Shown in pieces: positions 7,382 to 15,692 of a stretch of 64,000 nucleotides of DNA. The stretch is from Pseudomonas entomophila (GTDB lineage: Bacteria; Pseudomonadota; Gammaproteobacteria; Pseudomonadales; Pseudomonadaceae). The notes beneath the pieces were generated by a model. It was not told where the DNA came from. It was given only the letters and a program-made list of their open reading frames with translations, and made no database searches. The position numbers and the translations under genes were made by a program. Positions within the stretch are counted from its first letter, which is position 1. Every line of letters starts with the position of its first letter. Location of the stretch: assembly GCF_029193575.1 (NCBI RefSeq), contig NZ_JARGCS010000033.1, positions 62,001 through 126,000 of the forward strand, written 5' to 3'.

Positions 7382-8995
7382 TCAGGCCACTACCTTTCTA
7401 CCGGGAATCGCCGCGATCAGTTCGCGCGTGTACTCACTCGCCGGCCGTTCGAACACCTGCGCCGCTGGCCCTTGTTCGACCACCTGCCCCTGACGCAGCA
7501 CCAGCACCTGGTCGGCCATGCTCGCCACCACTGCCAGGTCATGGGACACCAGCACGTAGGCAATCCCCAATTCCCGCTGCAGCTCCTGCAACAAGGCCAG
7601 CACCTGTGCCTGCACCGACACATCCAGCGCACTGACGGGCTCGTCGAGCAACAGCAGTTCCGGCTGCAACGCCAATGCCCGGGCAATCGCCACGCGTTGG
7701 CGCTGGCCACCGGACAGCTCGCGGGGCAGGCGGTCCAGATACTCCAGCGGCAGGCGCACGCGGCTGATCAGCTCGCGCGCGGCGTGTTCCAGCGCCTCAC
7801 CCTTGAGCAGACCGAACGCCACCAGCGGCTCGACGATGCTGTCGAACACCGTGAAGCGTGGGTCGAGGGCGGCGAACGGGTTCTGCTGCACCAGTTGCAT
7901 GCGCCGACGCAACGGGCGCAAGGCCCGCCAGCCACGCCCGGTGATGTCTTCGCCGGCAAAGCGCACGCGGCCTTGGCTTGGCGCCTCCAGGCCCAGGGCG
8001 ATGCGCAGGGCGGTGCTCTTGCCCGAGCCGGACTCGCCGACGATGGCCAGGGTTTGCCCGGCATGCACTTCCAGGTTCAAGCCGTCGAGGGCGATGAAGT
8101 GGTCAGGTTGGCCTTTGACGCGCGGCAAGCTGAAACGCTTGCCGACGTTCTCCAGGCGCAGCAGTGGGGGGCTGGCCGGTGTCGCCCGGGGCGCCCTGCG
8201 CGCGGCGAAGGCCGGGGCGGCGGCGAGCAGGGCGCGGGTGTAGGGGTGTGCGGGCGCCTGTAGAATCTGCCTGGGCGGGCCGTGCTCCACCAGCTCGCCC
8301 TGTTTCATCACCAGCAAGCGATCGGCGCGGTCGCTGGCCACGCCCAAGTCGTGGGTGATGATCAGCAACGAGATGCCGCGTTCGGCCACCAGCCGTTGCA
8401 GGTGGTCGAGGATCTTGCGCTGTACCGTCACGTCCAGCGCGCTGGTGGGTTCGTCGGCGATGATCAGGCGTGGCTCGCCGGCCAGGGCGATGGCGATCAG
8501 TACCCGCTGGCGCATGCCGCCGGACAGCTCGTGGGGGTACTGGCGGGCGCGCAGCCGCGGTTGGTCCAGGCCGACCTGTTCGAGCAGGGCCACGACATCG
8601 GCGTCCAGCGCCGGGTAGCGTCGGCCACGGGCCAGCACCAGTGCTTCGGCGACCTGCTGGCCGACCCGCAAGGTCGGGTTGAGGCTGACCATCGGGTCCT
8701 GCGGTACCAACCCGACGGTGCGCCCGCGCAAATGGCGTTTTTCACGCTCGCTGGCGTGGGCCAGGTCGATGCCGTTGACTCGCAGTTGGCCGGCGTCGAC
8801 GCGGGCATTGCCTGGCAGCAGGCCGAGCAGGGCATTGGCCAGGGTCGACTTGCCCGAACCGGACTCACCGACGATGGCCACGGTCTCGCCCTCTTCGATG
8901 TCAAAGGACAGGCCCTTGACCGCCTGGGTGACGTGACCGGCGAAGCGGTAACTGATGCTGAGGTCGCGCACCTCGACCAGGCTTGGCGTGCTCAT
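7382..8995 (-). CDS. Peptide-type ABC transporter ATP-binding protein, two fused ATPase domains
   Basis: A 537-residue fusion of DppD-like and DppF-like ATPases, as in GsiA or YejF. Each half has a Walker A (VGESGSGKSTLANALLG near residue 40; VGESGSGKSTALRIALG in the second half), an ABC signature (LSGGMRQRV and LSGGQRQRV) and a Walker B (LIIADEPTSALDV and LLLLDEPVSALDV). It powers the importer formed with the two upstream permeases. I start it at the ATG at 8995, which overlaps the permease stop by 4 bp; longer open frames upstream are shadows of the permease genes. Both ATP sites look intact. Confidence 0.92.
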   Translation of the reverse strand: MSTPSLVEVRDLSISYRFAGHVTQAVKGLSFDIEEGETVAIVGESGSGKSTLANALLGLLPGNARVDAGQLRVNGIDLAHASEREKRHLRGRTVGLVPQDPMVSLNPTLRVGQQVAEALVLARGRRYPALDADVVALLEQVGLDQPRLRARQYPHELSGGMRQRVLIAIALAGEPRLIIADEPTSALDVTVQRKILDHLQRLVAERGISLLIITHDLGVASDRADRLLVMKQGELVEHGPPRQILQAPAHPYTRALLAAAPAFAARRAPRATPASPPLLRLENVGKRFSLPRVKGQPDHFIALDGLNLEVHAGQTLAIVGESGSGKSTALRIALGLEAPSQGRVRFAGEDITGRGWRALRPLRRRMQLVQQNPFAALDPRFTVFDSIVEPLVAFGLLKGEALEHAARELISRVRLPLEYLDRLPRELSGGQRQRVAIARALALQPELLLLDEPVSALDVSVQAQVLALLQELQRELGIAYVLVSHDLAVVASMADQVLVLRQGQVVEQGPAAQVFERPASEYTRELIAAIPGRKVVA

Positions 8996-9885
8996 CGCTG
9001 GATCTCCTCGAACGTGCGGGCGAGATGGTTGAGGCTGAACACCACGGCGACCACGAACAGCCCTGGCAGCAGCGACACCCAGGGTGCGGTGACCAGGAAA
9101 TGCCGCCCGTTGGCGATCAACGTGCCCCATTCCGCAGCGGGCGGCGCGGCGCCGAAACCGAGGAAGCTCAAGCCCGCGGTGGCCAGGATCGCCGCACCGA
9201 AATCCAGGGTGGCGAGCACCGCCACCGGCCCCCAGGCATTGGGCAGCACATGGCGCAGCAGGGTGCGTGTCCAGCTGGCCCCCGCCAAGCGCGCGGCTTC
9301 GACGTAGGGCAAGGTCTTGACCCGCAGCACCTCGGCACGGGTGGTACGGGCGAAACCGGGAATGATGCCGACCCCCACGGCGATGGCCACCGGCACCGTG
9401 CCGAAGCCGATGGCGGTGACGATGGCCAGTGCTAGCAGCAGGCCGGGCAGGGCCAGCAGCACGTCGACCAGGCGCATCAGTAGCGCGTCCAGGCGCCCGC
9501 CGGCAAAACCGGCCAGCACGCCCAGGCCCAGGCCTGCGGCCAGGGCGATGGCCACCGCCAGCAGCGCCGCTTGCACCGACAGGCGCGCGCCATGCACCAC
9601 CCGGGTGTAAAGGTCGCGGCCCAGTTCGTCGGTGCCGAACCAGTGCACGGCGTTGGGCGCGATGAGCTTGTCGGCCGGCGAGGTGGCATACGGGTCGAAG
9701 CCGCTCAGCCAGTGCGGCGCCACGGCCGCCAGCAGGGCGAACAGCACCACCAGCAGGGCCAGGCAGAAGCCCGGGCGGCGCAGCAGCGGGGCAACCGCCT
9801 GGGCGGCGCGCTGCCAGCGGCTGCGGCGCCTCCAGGCCGGGCGGGAAGGGGGATCGAGGGGCAGGTAGCGGGTATCGGTGGTCAT
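8992..9885 (-). CDS. Peptide-type ABC transporter permease (DppC-like)
   Basis: This 297-residue inner-membrane protein belongs to the DppC/OppC group. It has a cytoplasmic start, a first membrane span (FCLALLVVLFALLAAVAPHW), the characteristic FGTDELGRDLYTRVVHGAR sequence after it, and the EAA loop motif with EAARLAGASWTRTLLRHVLP that contacts the ATPase. It pairs with the DppB-like permease 3 bases upstream. The set would import a peptide-like or opine-like solute; the sulfur context suggests a sulfur-containing one. Confidence 0.9.
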   Translation of the reverse strand: MTTDTRYLPLDPPSRPAWRRRSRWQRAAQAVAPLLRRPGFCLALLVVLFALLAAVAPHWLSGFDPYATSPADKLIAPNAVHWFGTDELGRDLYTRVVHGARLSVQAALLAVAIALAAGLGLGVLAGFAGGRLDALLMRLVDVLLALPGLLLALAIVTAIGFGTVPVAIAVGVGIIPGFARTTRAEVLRVKTLPYVEAARLAGASWTRTLLRHVLPNAWGPVAVLATLDFGAAILATAGLSFLGFGAAPPAAEWGTLIANGRHFLVTAPWVSLLPGLFVVAVVFSLNHLARTFEEIQR

Positions 9886-9888
9886 GGC

Positions 9889-10839
9889 TTACGACACCTT
9901 GGGTGAGTGGGTGATGCGCGGGTCTAGGCAGGGGTAGAGCAGGTCGACGACCAGGTTCACCAGCACGAACGCTGCGGCCGAGACCGCGACGATCGCCAGC
10001 ACCACCGGGATGTCCTGGCGCAGCACGGCCTCCTGGGCCAGACGGCCGACGCCGTTGCGCGAAAAGATGGTTTCCACCAGCACTGCACCGGACACGGTGT
10101 TGCCCACCTGCAGGCCGACCAAGGTGAGGATCGGCAAGGCGGCGTTGCGCAGCCCGTGGCGCGCCTGGACCTGGCCACGGCTCAGGCCCTTGGCGAACGC
10201 CGTGGCGATGTACGGCTCCTGCCACACCCCGTGAAAGCCTCGCTGCAAGACCTGCGCGTACACGGCCGAGCTGGGGATCGCCAGGGTGATCGCCGGCAGC
10301 ACCAGGCTGTCGAACCCCTGGCTGCCGGTGGCCGGGAACCAGCCCAGGGCGAAGGCGAAGACCTGGATCAGCAGCAGCCCCATCCAGAACACCGGCACCG
10401 AGAAGCCCAGCGACGGCAGGCGGGTCAGCGCAGCCTTGAGCGGGCGCCACTGCACGTAGGCGGTGAGGTAGGCCAGGCCCACGCCGCCGAGCAACGACAG
10501 CACGATCGCCAGGCCCGCCAGCGCCAGGGTTTGCGGCAGGCGCTCGGCGAGCAGCGCGGTGACCGGCCGGTTGAGCGACAGCGATTGGCCCAGGTCGCCG
10601 TGCAGGGCCTGCCAGAGCAGGCCGAAGTACTGCTCGAACAGGCCCTGGTCCAGCCCATAGTAGGCCCGCGCCTTGGCCAGGTCCTCGGGTGACAGGCCGT
10701 CGGCCTCCAGCCCCGAGGCGCTGAGCATGATCGCCAGGGTGTCGCCTGGCAGCAGGTAGAGGATCAGGTAGGCGAGGGTGTAGGCGCCCCACAGCACCAG
10801 CAGCGCCTGACCGATGCGGCCGACCAGGTAGCGGCTCAT
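9889..10839 (-). CDS. Peptide-type ABC transporter permease (DppB-like)
   Basis: A 316-residue DppB/OppB-type permease. It starts MSRYLVGRIGQALLVLWGAY with the first membrane helix, has PVTALLAERLPQTLALAGLA and a C-terminal ATPase-contact region (ARHGLRNAALPILTLVGLQV), then VETIFSRNGVGRLA, all typical of the family. About six membrane spans are expected. The ATG at 10839 overlaps the binding-protein stop by 4 bp, which makes translation coupling likely. Confidence 0.9.
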   Translation of the reverse strand: MSRYLVGRIGQALLVLWGAYTLAYLILYLLPGDTLAIMLSASGLEADGLSPEDLAKARAYYGLDQGLFEQYFGLLWQALHGDLGQSLSLNRPVTALLAERLPQTLALAGLAIVLSLLGGVGLAYLTAYVQWRPLKAALTRLPSLGFSVPVFWMGLLLIQVFAFALGWFPATGSQGFDSLVLPAITLAIPSSAVYAQVLQRGFHGVWQEPYIATAFAKGLSRGQVQARHGLRNAALPILTLVGLQVGNTVSGAVLVETIFSRNGVGRLAQEAVLRQDIPVVLAIVAVSAAAFVLVNLVVDLLYPCLDPRITHSPKVS

Positions 10840-12452
10840 GGCTGGGCGACCTGGATGTCGCTGAGGAAGGCGAAGCCTTCGGCGGTCCAGCGGAAGTCCT
10901 TGACCCGCGCCGAGGTGGCGGCCTGCCAGACCCGTTCGTACAGCGGGAAGGCCGAGGCCTCGTCGACCAGCAGGTCCTGCAGCGCGCCATACGCCTCGGC
11001 GCGCTGGGCGTCGGCGGTGGCGGTGAGGCCGCGGTCGAACAGCGCCTGGGCCTTGGCCAGGGTGTGGGGCTCGTAGGTGTTGGTGGCCAGCGTGGCGCTG
11101 TTGGCGGTGCGTGGGTCGAGGATGGTCTGCAGGATGATCGGGTCGGCGCGGGTCATGTAGGTGGAGGTCAGGTCGTAGTTGCCCGAGGCGTTGCCGGCCA
11201 CCCACTCGGCGCGGGTCAGTACGTTGAGCTTGAGGTCGATGCCGACCTTGCGCAGTTGGTCCTGGACCAACACGTCGCCCGCGCTCTCCGCCGGGGTGAG
11301 GTTGTAGCGCAGGGTCAGGCGCTTGCCGTCCTTGTGCCGGTAGCCGTCGTCGCCTTTGTGCCAGCCGGCGGCATCGAGCAGGCGCTCGGCACCCTGCGGG
11401 TCGTAGGCGAGCTTGTCGGCCTGGGCCTTGAAGTACGGCGTGGTGACGTCGTACACCCCGCTCACCACTGGGAATTGCGCGTTGTACACGGTGTGCGCAT
11501 AGCTGGTGCGGTCGATGGCCTTCTGCAAGGCCAGGCGTACCTGGCGGTCGGCGAGCAGGCGGTCGTTGCGGGTGTTGGGGTAGAGGTTCAGCGCGGGGCC
11601 GGGCAGGGAACGGCTCTGGATGGTCGCACCCTTCGATTGCAGCAGCTTCAGGTCCACTTCCGAGAAGGGGCTGCGCGGCCACAGCACGTCGGCCTTGCCT
11701 TGCAGGAACAGGCCGTTGCGCACGCTTTGCTCGGGGATGTAGCTGATGTCCACGGCGTCGAGGTAGGCCGCGCCCTGGTTCTTGACGTTGGCCGAGGCCC
11801 AGGCGTAGTCGGCGCGTTTGACCAGTCGCGCGCCGACTTCGGGGGTGTAGTGGTCGAGGGTGAACGGCCCGGTGCCGATGATCTTGCCCAGCGAGCGCTG
11901 CTTGGCGTCCAGCGCGTAGGAGGCTGGGGCGAGGATCGCCAGGTTGGTGGTGGAGGTGGCTTGCAGGAAGCCTGCGTTGGGGCGCGACAGCACCAGGCGC
12001 ACGGTGAAGTCGTCGAGCACATCGGCGTGGTCGTAGCCGGCCAGGTAGGTGGCGCCGAAGGTAGCGGGTAGGGCCGTGGCGAAGGCCTTGTTGCTGTCGA
12101 AGGCGGTCTTCACGGCCTGGGCGTCGAAGCGTTCGCCGTTGCTGAAGGTGACGTCCTGGCGCAGGTGGAAGGTGTAGGCCAGGGCGTCGTCGCTGACCTC
12201 CCAGCTTTTCGCAAGCCACGGGATGATGCGACCGCTCTCGGGGTCCTGGTCGGTCAGGGATTCGGCGACGTTGCGCAGCAGCACGCGGTGTTCGAGCCAG
12301 TAGACCTGGAAGGGGTCGACGCTGACCAGGGTAGTGTTGTCGCCCCAGAAGGCGATGTTCAGGGTTTTGCCGGCGCTGGTTTCAGGCGCGGGCGAGCAGG
12401 CGGCGAGGGCTGCGGACAGGGCGCAGGCGGCCAGTAGGCGGTAGGGCGTCAT
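10836..12452 (-). CDS. Peptide-type ABC transporter substrate-binding lipoprotein
   Basis: A 538-residue family-5 extracellular solute-binding protein. The N-terminus has a lipoprotein signal (LSAALAACS, with cysteine as the lipidated residue), followed by TLNIAFWGDNTTLVSVDPFQ. The family hallmark appears as ESLTDQDPESGRIIPWLAKS with TFHLRQDVTFSNGERFDAQAVK. Such proteins bind oligopeptides, nickel chelates, glutathione or opines. It is the first gene of the ABC set; a REP pair separates it from the class II aldolase upstream, so the aldolase operon may read through into it. Confidence 0.9.
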   Translation of the reverse strand: MTPYRLLAACALSAALAACSPAPETSAGKTLNIAFWGDNTTLVSVDPFQVYWLEHRVLLRNVAESLTDQDPESGRIIPWLAKSWEVSDDALAYTFHLRQDVTFSNGERFDAQAVKTAFDSNKAFATALPATFGATYLAGYDHADVLDDFTVRLVLSRPNAGFLQATSTTNLAILAPASYALDAKQRSLGKIIGTGPFTLDHYTPEVGARLVKRADYAWASANVKNQGAAYLDAVDISYIPEQSVRNGLFLQGKADVLWPRSPFSEVDLKLLQSKGATIQSRSLPGPALNLYPNTRNDRLLADRQVRLALQKAIDRTSYAHTVYNAQFPVVSGVYDVTTPYFKAQADKLAYDPQGAERLLDAAGWHKGDDGYRHKDGKRLTLRYNLTPAESAGDVLVQDQLRKVGIDLKLNVLTRAEWVAGNASGNYDLTSTYMTRADPIILQTILDPRTANSATLATNTYEPHTLAKAQALFDRGLTATADAQRAEAYGALQDLLVDEASAFPLYERVWQAATSARVKDFRWTAEGFAFLSDIQVAQP

Positions 12453-12479
12453 GGTGGGTTCCTGGGTCTGTTGGGGGTT

Positions 12480-12570
12480 GTCGCGGGGCGAGCCCGCTCC
12501 CACAGCCACCCCGTTGCTCTTTGGGCGCAGGGGTGTTTCCAGGAGTGGGCTCGCCCCGCGATAGGGCCGG
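12480..12570. repeat. Inverted pair of REP elements
   Basis: CGCGGGGCGAGCCCGCTCCC and its inverted partner (GTGGGCTCGCCCCGCGATAG) flank a 40-base spacer. The pair sits within an otherwise unidirectional gene run, between the class II aldolase and the binding-protein gene, where it may reduce downstream expression. Confidence 0.85.
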
Positions 12571-12592
12571 TAAAGACGACGCAGCGATCAGC

Positions 12593-13387
12593 TCATTCCT
12601 GGTAATCCCGGCCCTCGCGGTCCAACTGGCGGATCAGCGCATCCCAGTGCCGCTGAATGCCCTCGCCACGCCCATCGGAAAAGCGCTTGGACTGCTCGTG
12701 CACCTTGGCGATAGCCGCCGCCGAGGCATGCTGCAACTGATCGTTGCCCCCGGCTTGCGCAGCGACCTGGATATTGCAGGCGCGCTCCAGCCCATGCAGC
12801 TCGCGAAACGCATGCTCGACGCTGATCCCACCGGTCAGCAGGCCATGGTTGCGCAGGATCAGGATGTTGCTGTCACCCAGGTTGGCCACCAGGCGTTGCT
12901 GCTCGTCCAGGTCCAGGGCGACGCCTTCGTAGTCGTGGTAGACCACCCGGCTGTAATAGGCCAGCGCATGCTGGGAGATCGGCAGCAAGCCAGCCCGCTG
13001 GGCCGACACCGCCGCGCCATCGCGGGTATGGGTGTGCAACACCGCCTGGAGGTCCGGGCGGGCGCGGTGGATGGCGCTGTGGATCACGTAGCCGGCCTGG
13101 TTGATGCCCAGGCCCAGCGGGTCGTCGATGATCGTGCCGTCGACGTCGACCTTCACCAGGTTGGAGGCGTTGATCTCGTCGAACAGCAAACCGAAGGCGT
13201 TGATCAGGAAATGTTCCTCGGGGCCGGGCACCCGCGCCGAGAAGTGCGTGTAGATGTGATCGGTCCAGCGAAACAGCGCGGCCAGGCGGTAGGCGGCGGC
13301 GAGTTTGACGCGCACTTCCCATTCCTCGGCGCTGACCCGCTGGCGCACGGTGCCTGGGTGGTTGGGGACGACGGACAATGAGCTCAT
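12593..13387 (-). CDS. Class II aldolase/adducin-family protein
   Basis: A 264-residue metal-dependent aldolase-fold protein. The zinc-binding pair appears in LQAVLHTHTRDGAAVS and a third His in ILRNHGLLTGG; ITHFSAR-like residues are replaced by YTHFSARVPG, as common in the adducin-like branch. I prefer the ATG at 13387, which has GGAG 6 bases upstream, over an ATG 12 bases earlier that would place the ribosome site inside the gene. It lies between the 2-hydroxyacid dehydrogenase and the ABC importer. It probably splits or dehydrates a sugar-like or hydroxy-acid intermediate; the substrate is unknown. Confidence 0.85.
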   Translation of the reverse strand: MSSLSVVPNHPGTVRQRVSAEEWEVRVKLAAAYRLAALFRWTDHIYTHFSARVPGPEEHFLINAFGLLFDEINASNLVKVDVDGTIIDDPLGLGINQAGYVIHSAIHRARPDLQAVLHTHTRDGAAVSAQRAGLLPISQHALAYYSRVVYHDYEGVALDLDEQQRLVANLGDSNILILRNHGLLTGGISVEHAFRELHGLERACNIQVAAQAGGNDQLQHASAAAIAKVHEQSKRFSDGRGEGIQRHWDALIRQLDREGRDYQE

Positions 13388-13409
13388 GTTGTTCTCCATG
13401 GGGTAGGGG

Positions 13410-14354
13410 TCAGTAGCCGCGCTGGGGGTCGACCAGGTGTCGCAGCGGCTGCCCTTCGCGGTAGCGGGTGAAGTTGTCGAGGATGCGTTCGAGCAGCAGC
13501 GGGTAGCCGTCCTCGGAAATCGCCGAGGTGTGCGGTGACAGGAATACGCGAGGGTGGCGGTACAGCGGGTGATCGGCTGGCAGCGGCTCGGGCTCGGTCA
13601 CATCGAGGCTGGCGCGGCCGACCAGGCCGCGGTCCAGGGCCTCGAGCAAGGCATCCTGGTCGAGCAGCCCGCCACGGGCGATGTTGATCAGGTGCAGGCC
13701 GGGGCGGGCGCTGGCCAGCACCTGGCGGTCGATCAACTGGCGGGTGGCCGGGGTCAGCGGGGCGGCAAGCACCAGGTGGTCGCTGCCGGCGAACAATGGG
13801 TGCAGGTCCTCAACGCGGGTCACGCCTGGCACCTCGGCAATCGGCTGGCCGGGGCGGTTCAGCGCGATCACCCGCATGCCCAGGGCGATGGCCTTGCGCG
13901 CCAGCGCCTGGCCGATGTTGCCGAAGCCGAGGATGCCGAGGGTGCGGCCCTGCACCGGCGCCAGCGGGGTCAGTCGCCACTCGGCGTCCTTGACCCACAG
14001 CCCGGGCAACTGCTTGGCAGCGGCGAACACCAAGGCCAGGGCGAATTCGGCCACGTGCTCGGCGTTGGCGCCCTTGCCGCTGGTCACTGGCGGGCCTTGG
14101 AAGACCCAGTCGGGGTAGAAGTCGATGCCTGACGACACCAACTGCACCCAGCGCAGCGACCCAGGCCAGCCCGGTGGCGGCGTGTCGACGCGCTGCCCGC
14201 GCACGTTGATCGGGCGCACGATGAACACGTCGGCGGGCGCCTCCAGGGTGAGCTGGCCGTAGGGGATGTCCAGCACTTGATGGTCGGGCAGGCGTTCGCG
14301 CAGGAATTGATTGGCCTTGGCGTCGAGTTGGCTGGCGATGATCGAGTGGCTCAT
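13410..14354 (-). CDS. D-isomer-specific 2-hydroxyacid dehydrogenase
   Basis: A 314-residue NAD(P)-dependent dehydrogenase. The dinucleotide-binding motif is GRTLGILGFGNIGQALARKA (about residues 135-154). Substrate-site residues are visible in LINIARGGLLDQDAL (Arg), in DVTEPEPLPADHPLY (Glu) and in FLSPHTSAI (catalytic His). It would interconvert a 2-keto acid and a D-2-hydroxy acid. The ATG at 14354 overlaps the upstream oxidoreductase stop by 4 bp, and the aldolase starts 22 bases downstream, so the three form one operon. Confidence 0.9.
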   Translation of the reverse strand: MSHSIIASQLDAKANQFLRERLPDHQVLDIPYGQLTLEAPADVFIVRPINVRGQRVDTPPPGWPGSLRWVQLVSSGIDFYPDWVFQGPPVTSGKGANAEHVAEFALALVFAAAKQLPGLWVKDAEWRLTPLAPVQGRTLGILGFGNIGQALARKAIALGMRVIALNRPGQPIAEVPGVTRVEDLHPLFAGSDHLVLAAPLTPATRQLIDRQVLASARPGLHLINIARGGLLDQDALLEALDRGLVGRASLDVTEPEPLPADHPLYRHPRVFLSPHTSAISEDGYPLLLERILDNFTRYREGQPLRHLVDPQRGY

Positions 14355-15493
14355 GGGGCGACCTCGGCAAAGGCTGTGCGACCTGCCTGTGTCAGCACCG
14401 TGTCGTCCTGCGGGGTGTGGATGCGGCTGCACAGCACGTCGCGGTAGTGCCGCTCCAACGGGTTGCGCCGCGACAGGCCTGGGTTGCCAGCGGCTTCGAT
14501 AGCCAGCTCCACGGCACGAATGGCGTTAGCGCTGACCACGTGCTTGAGCTGGCCGGCGTGGCACGGCTCGACCTGGCCGCCGACGGCGGCATCGAGCAGC
14601 CCACGGTTGGCGAACAGCAACGTGTCGATGCGCCCTTGCACGTCCTGGAAGCGCGGCAGGCTGGCCAGCGGCGCGCCGAGGTTGGAGGGTGTGCGGGTTT
14701 TGAGAAACCGTACCAGCCAGTCGCGCGCGGCCTGGGCCACGCCGTCGTATAGCGCCGGCAGCAGCACGGCCATCCATAGCAGGCCTTGGCCATCGAGTTC
14801 GGCGCGTGGCGCACTGGCGGGGCTGACGCTGACAGCGTGGTCGAGGGGGATGCGCACGTCGTCGAAACGTACCTCGTGGCTGCAGGTGGCGCGCATGCCG
14901 AGATGGTCCCAATCGTCGACAATGGTGATACCGGGGGTGTCCTTGTGCACCAGGAAGCCACCCACCAGCGGGTCGGTGTCGTCGCTGCGTGCCCATACCA
15001 GGTACCAGCTCAGGCCATGGCTGCCGGTGGAGTACAGCTTGCGTCCCGACAGACGCCAGCCGTCGGCGTTGCGGCGGGCGAGGGTGGCGGGCAGGCCGCC
15101 ACGGGCTGGCGTGCCCAGCTCGGGCTCGACGCGCAGGGCGTTGATCAATGCGCCGTGCGCCACGGCATCGCGGGCTACGCGGTGACGCAGGTGTTCTGGC
15201 CAGCGGGCATCTTCCTGCAGGCGGGAATGTTGCAGGTATTGCATGGCCAGGATCAGTGCGGTGGAAGGGCAGCCCTTGCCGACGGCGGCGATGACTCGAC
15301 GTGCGCTGGCCAGGTCTGCGCCGCCGCCGCCCAGGGCGCGGGGCACGGTGAGGGCGAGCAGGCCGTGGCGGTGCAGCAGGTCGAAGTTGCGCTGGGGGAA
15401 TTGAGCGCTACGGTCGTAGCCCTCGGCGTTGGCGGCCAGGGCCTGGGTGAGCCCAGCCAGCGCACGCTCGGAAAGGGGGTGACTCATCGGCAT
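14351..15493 (-). CDS. Acyl-CoA dehydrogenase-fold flavoprotein (SfnB/DszC-like)
   Basis: A 380-residue flavoprotein of the acyl-CoA dehydrogenase fold. It contains GLLALTVPRALGGGGADLAS, the substrate-binding segment GRKLYSTGSHGLSWYLVWAR and a C-terminal helix bundle with AIEAAGNPGLSRRNPLERHYRDV. The last stretch, with RNPLERHYRDVL, is typical of FMNH2-dependent DszC, SfnB and flavin-dependent hydroxylases and not of beta-oxidation enzymes. In a sulfur locus a monooxygenase acting on an organosulfur compound is likely. Starts at 15493 or 15487 are both possible. It is the first gene of an operon with the dehydrogenase and aldolase. Confidence 0.85.
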   Translation of the reverse strand: MPMSHPLSERALAGLTQALAANAEGYDRSAQFPQRNFDLLHRHGLLALTVPRALGGGGADLASARRVIAAVGKGCPSTALILAMQYLQHSRLQEDARWPEHLRHRVARDAVAHGALINALRVEPELGTPARGGLPATLARRNADGWRLSGRKLYSTGSHGLSWYLVWARSDDTDPLVGGFLVHKDTPGITIVDDWDHLGMRATCSHEVRFDDVRIPLDHAVSVSPASAPRAELDGQGLLWMAVLLPALYDGVAQAARDWLVRFLKTRTPSNLGAPLASLPRFQDVQGRIDTLLFANRGLLDAAVGGQVEPCHAGQLKHVVSANAIRAVELAIEAAGNPGLSRRNPLERHYRDVLCSRIHTPQDDTVLTQAGRTAFAEVAP

Positions 15494-15536
15494 TCGTCCA
15501 TGGAATACAGGAGGTTGGCTAAGACCGTATTCGTCT

Positions 15537-15581
15537 GAATGAGCGCTGTAAAAGTCTTTTTTGTTCTATGCTAATTATTTG
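15537..15581 (-). promoter_or_regulatory. Conserved sulfur-promoter element
   Basis: This is the second copy of the element described at 7231. It lies 44 bases upstream of the SfnB-like gene in an AT-rich 200-bp spacer that separates this operon from the LysR gene. Identity includes ATGAGCG, CTGT and GCTAATTAT at nearly constant spacing. Confidence 0.6.
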
Positions 15582-15649
15582 TTTGAGGAATTATTTTTAT
15601 TTGTTGTTATGCGGATTGTTTATTTATCGGCTGGCCGAGGCTGCGCCAC

Positions 15650-15684
15650 GGATCGTGAGGCGAGCCCGCTCCTACAGGAGCGGG
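15650..15684. terminator. REP-like hairpin after the LysR gene
   Basis: CCCGCTCC, TACA and GGAGCGGG form a perfect 8-bp stem-loop, with REP-like bases in front. It sits just past the stop of the minus-strand LysR gene and probably terminates or protects its transcript. Confidence 0.6.
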
Positions 15685-15692
15685 GGCTTTCG

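Noticed and set aside
7382..10990. A 1202-codon minus-strand frame
   Set aside because: Only the segment from the ATG at 8995 is a real gene (two-domain ATPase); the upstream part is a wrong-frame reading of the permease genes.
15494..15692. Sigma-54 promoter for the SfnB-like operon
   Set aside because: No TGGCAC-N5-TTGC pattern could be found on either strand; the region is AT-rich with the shared element instead.
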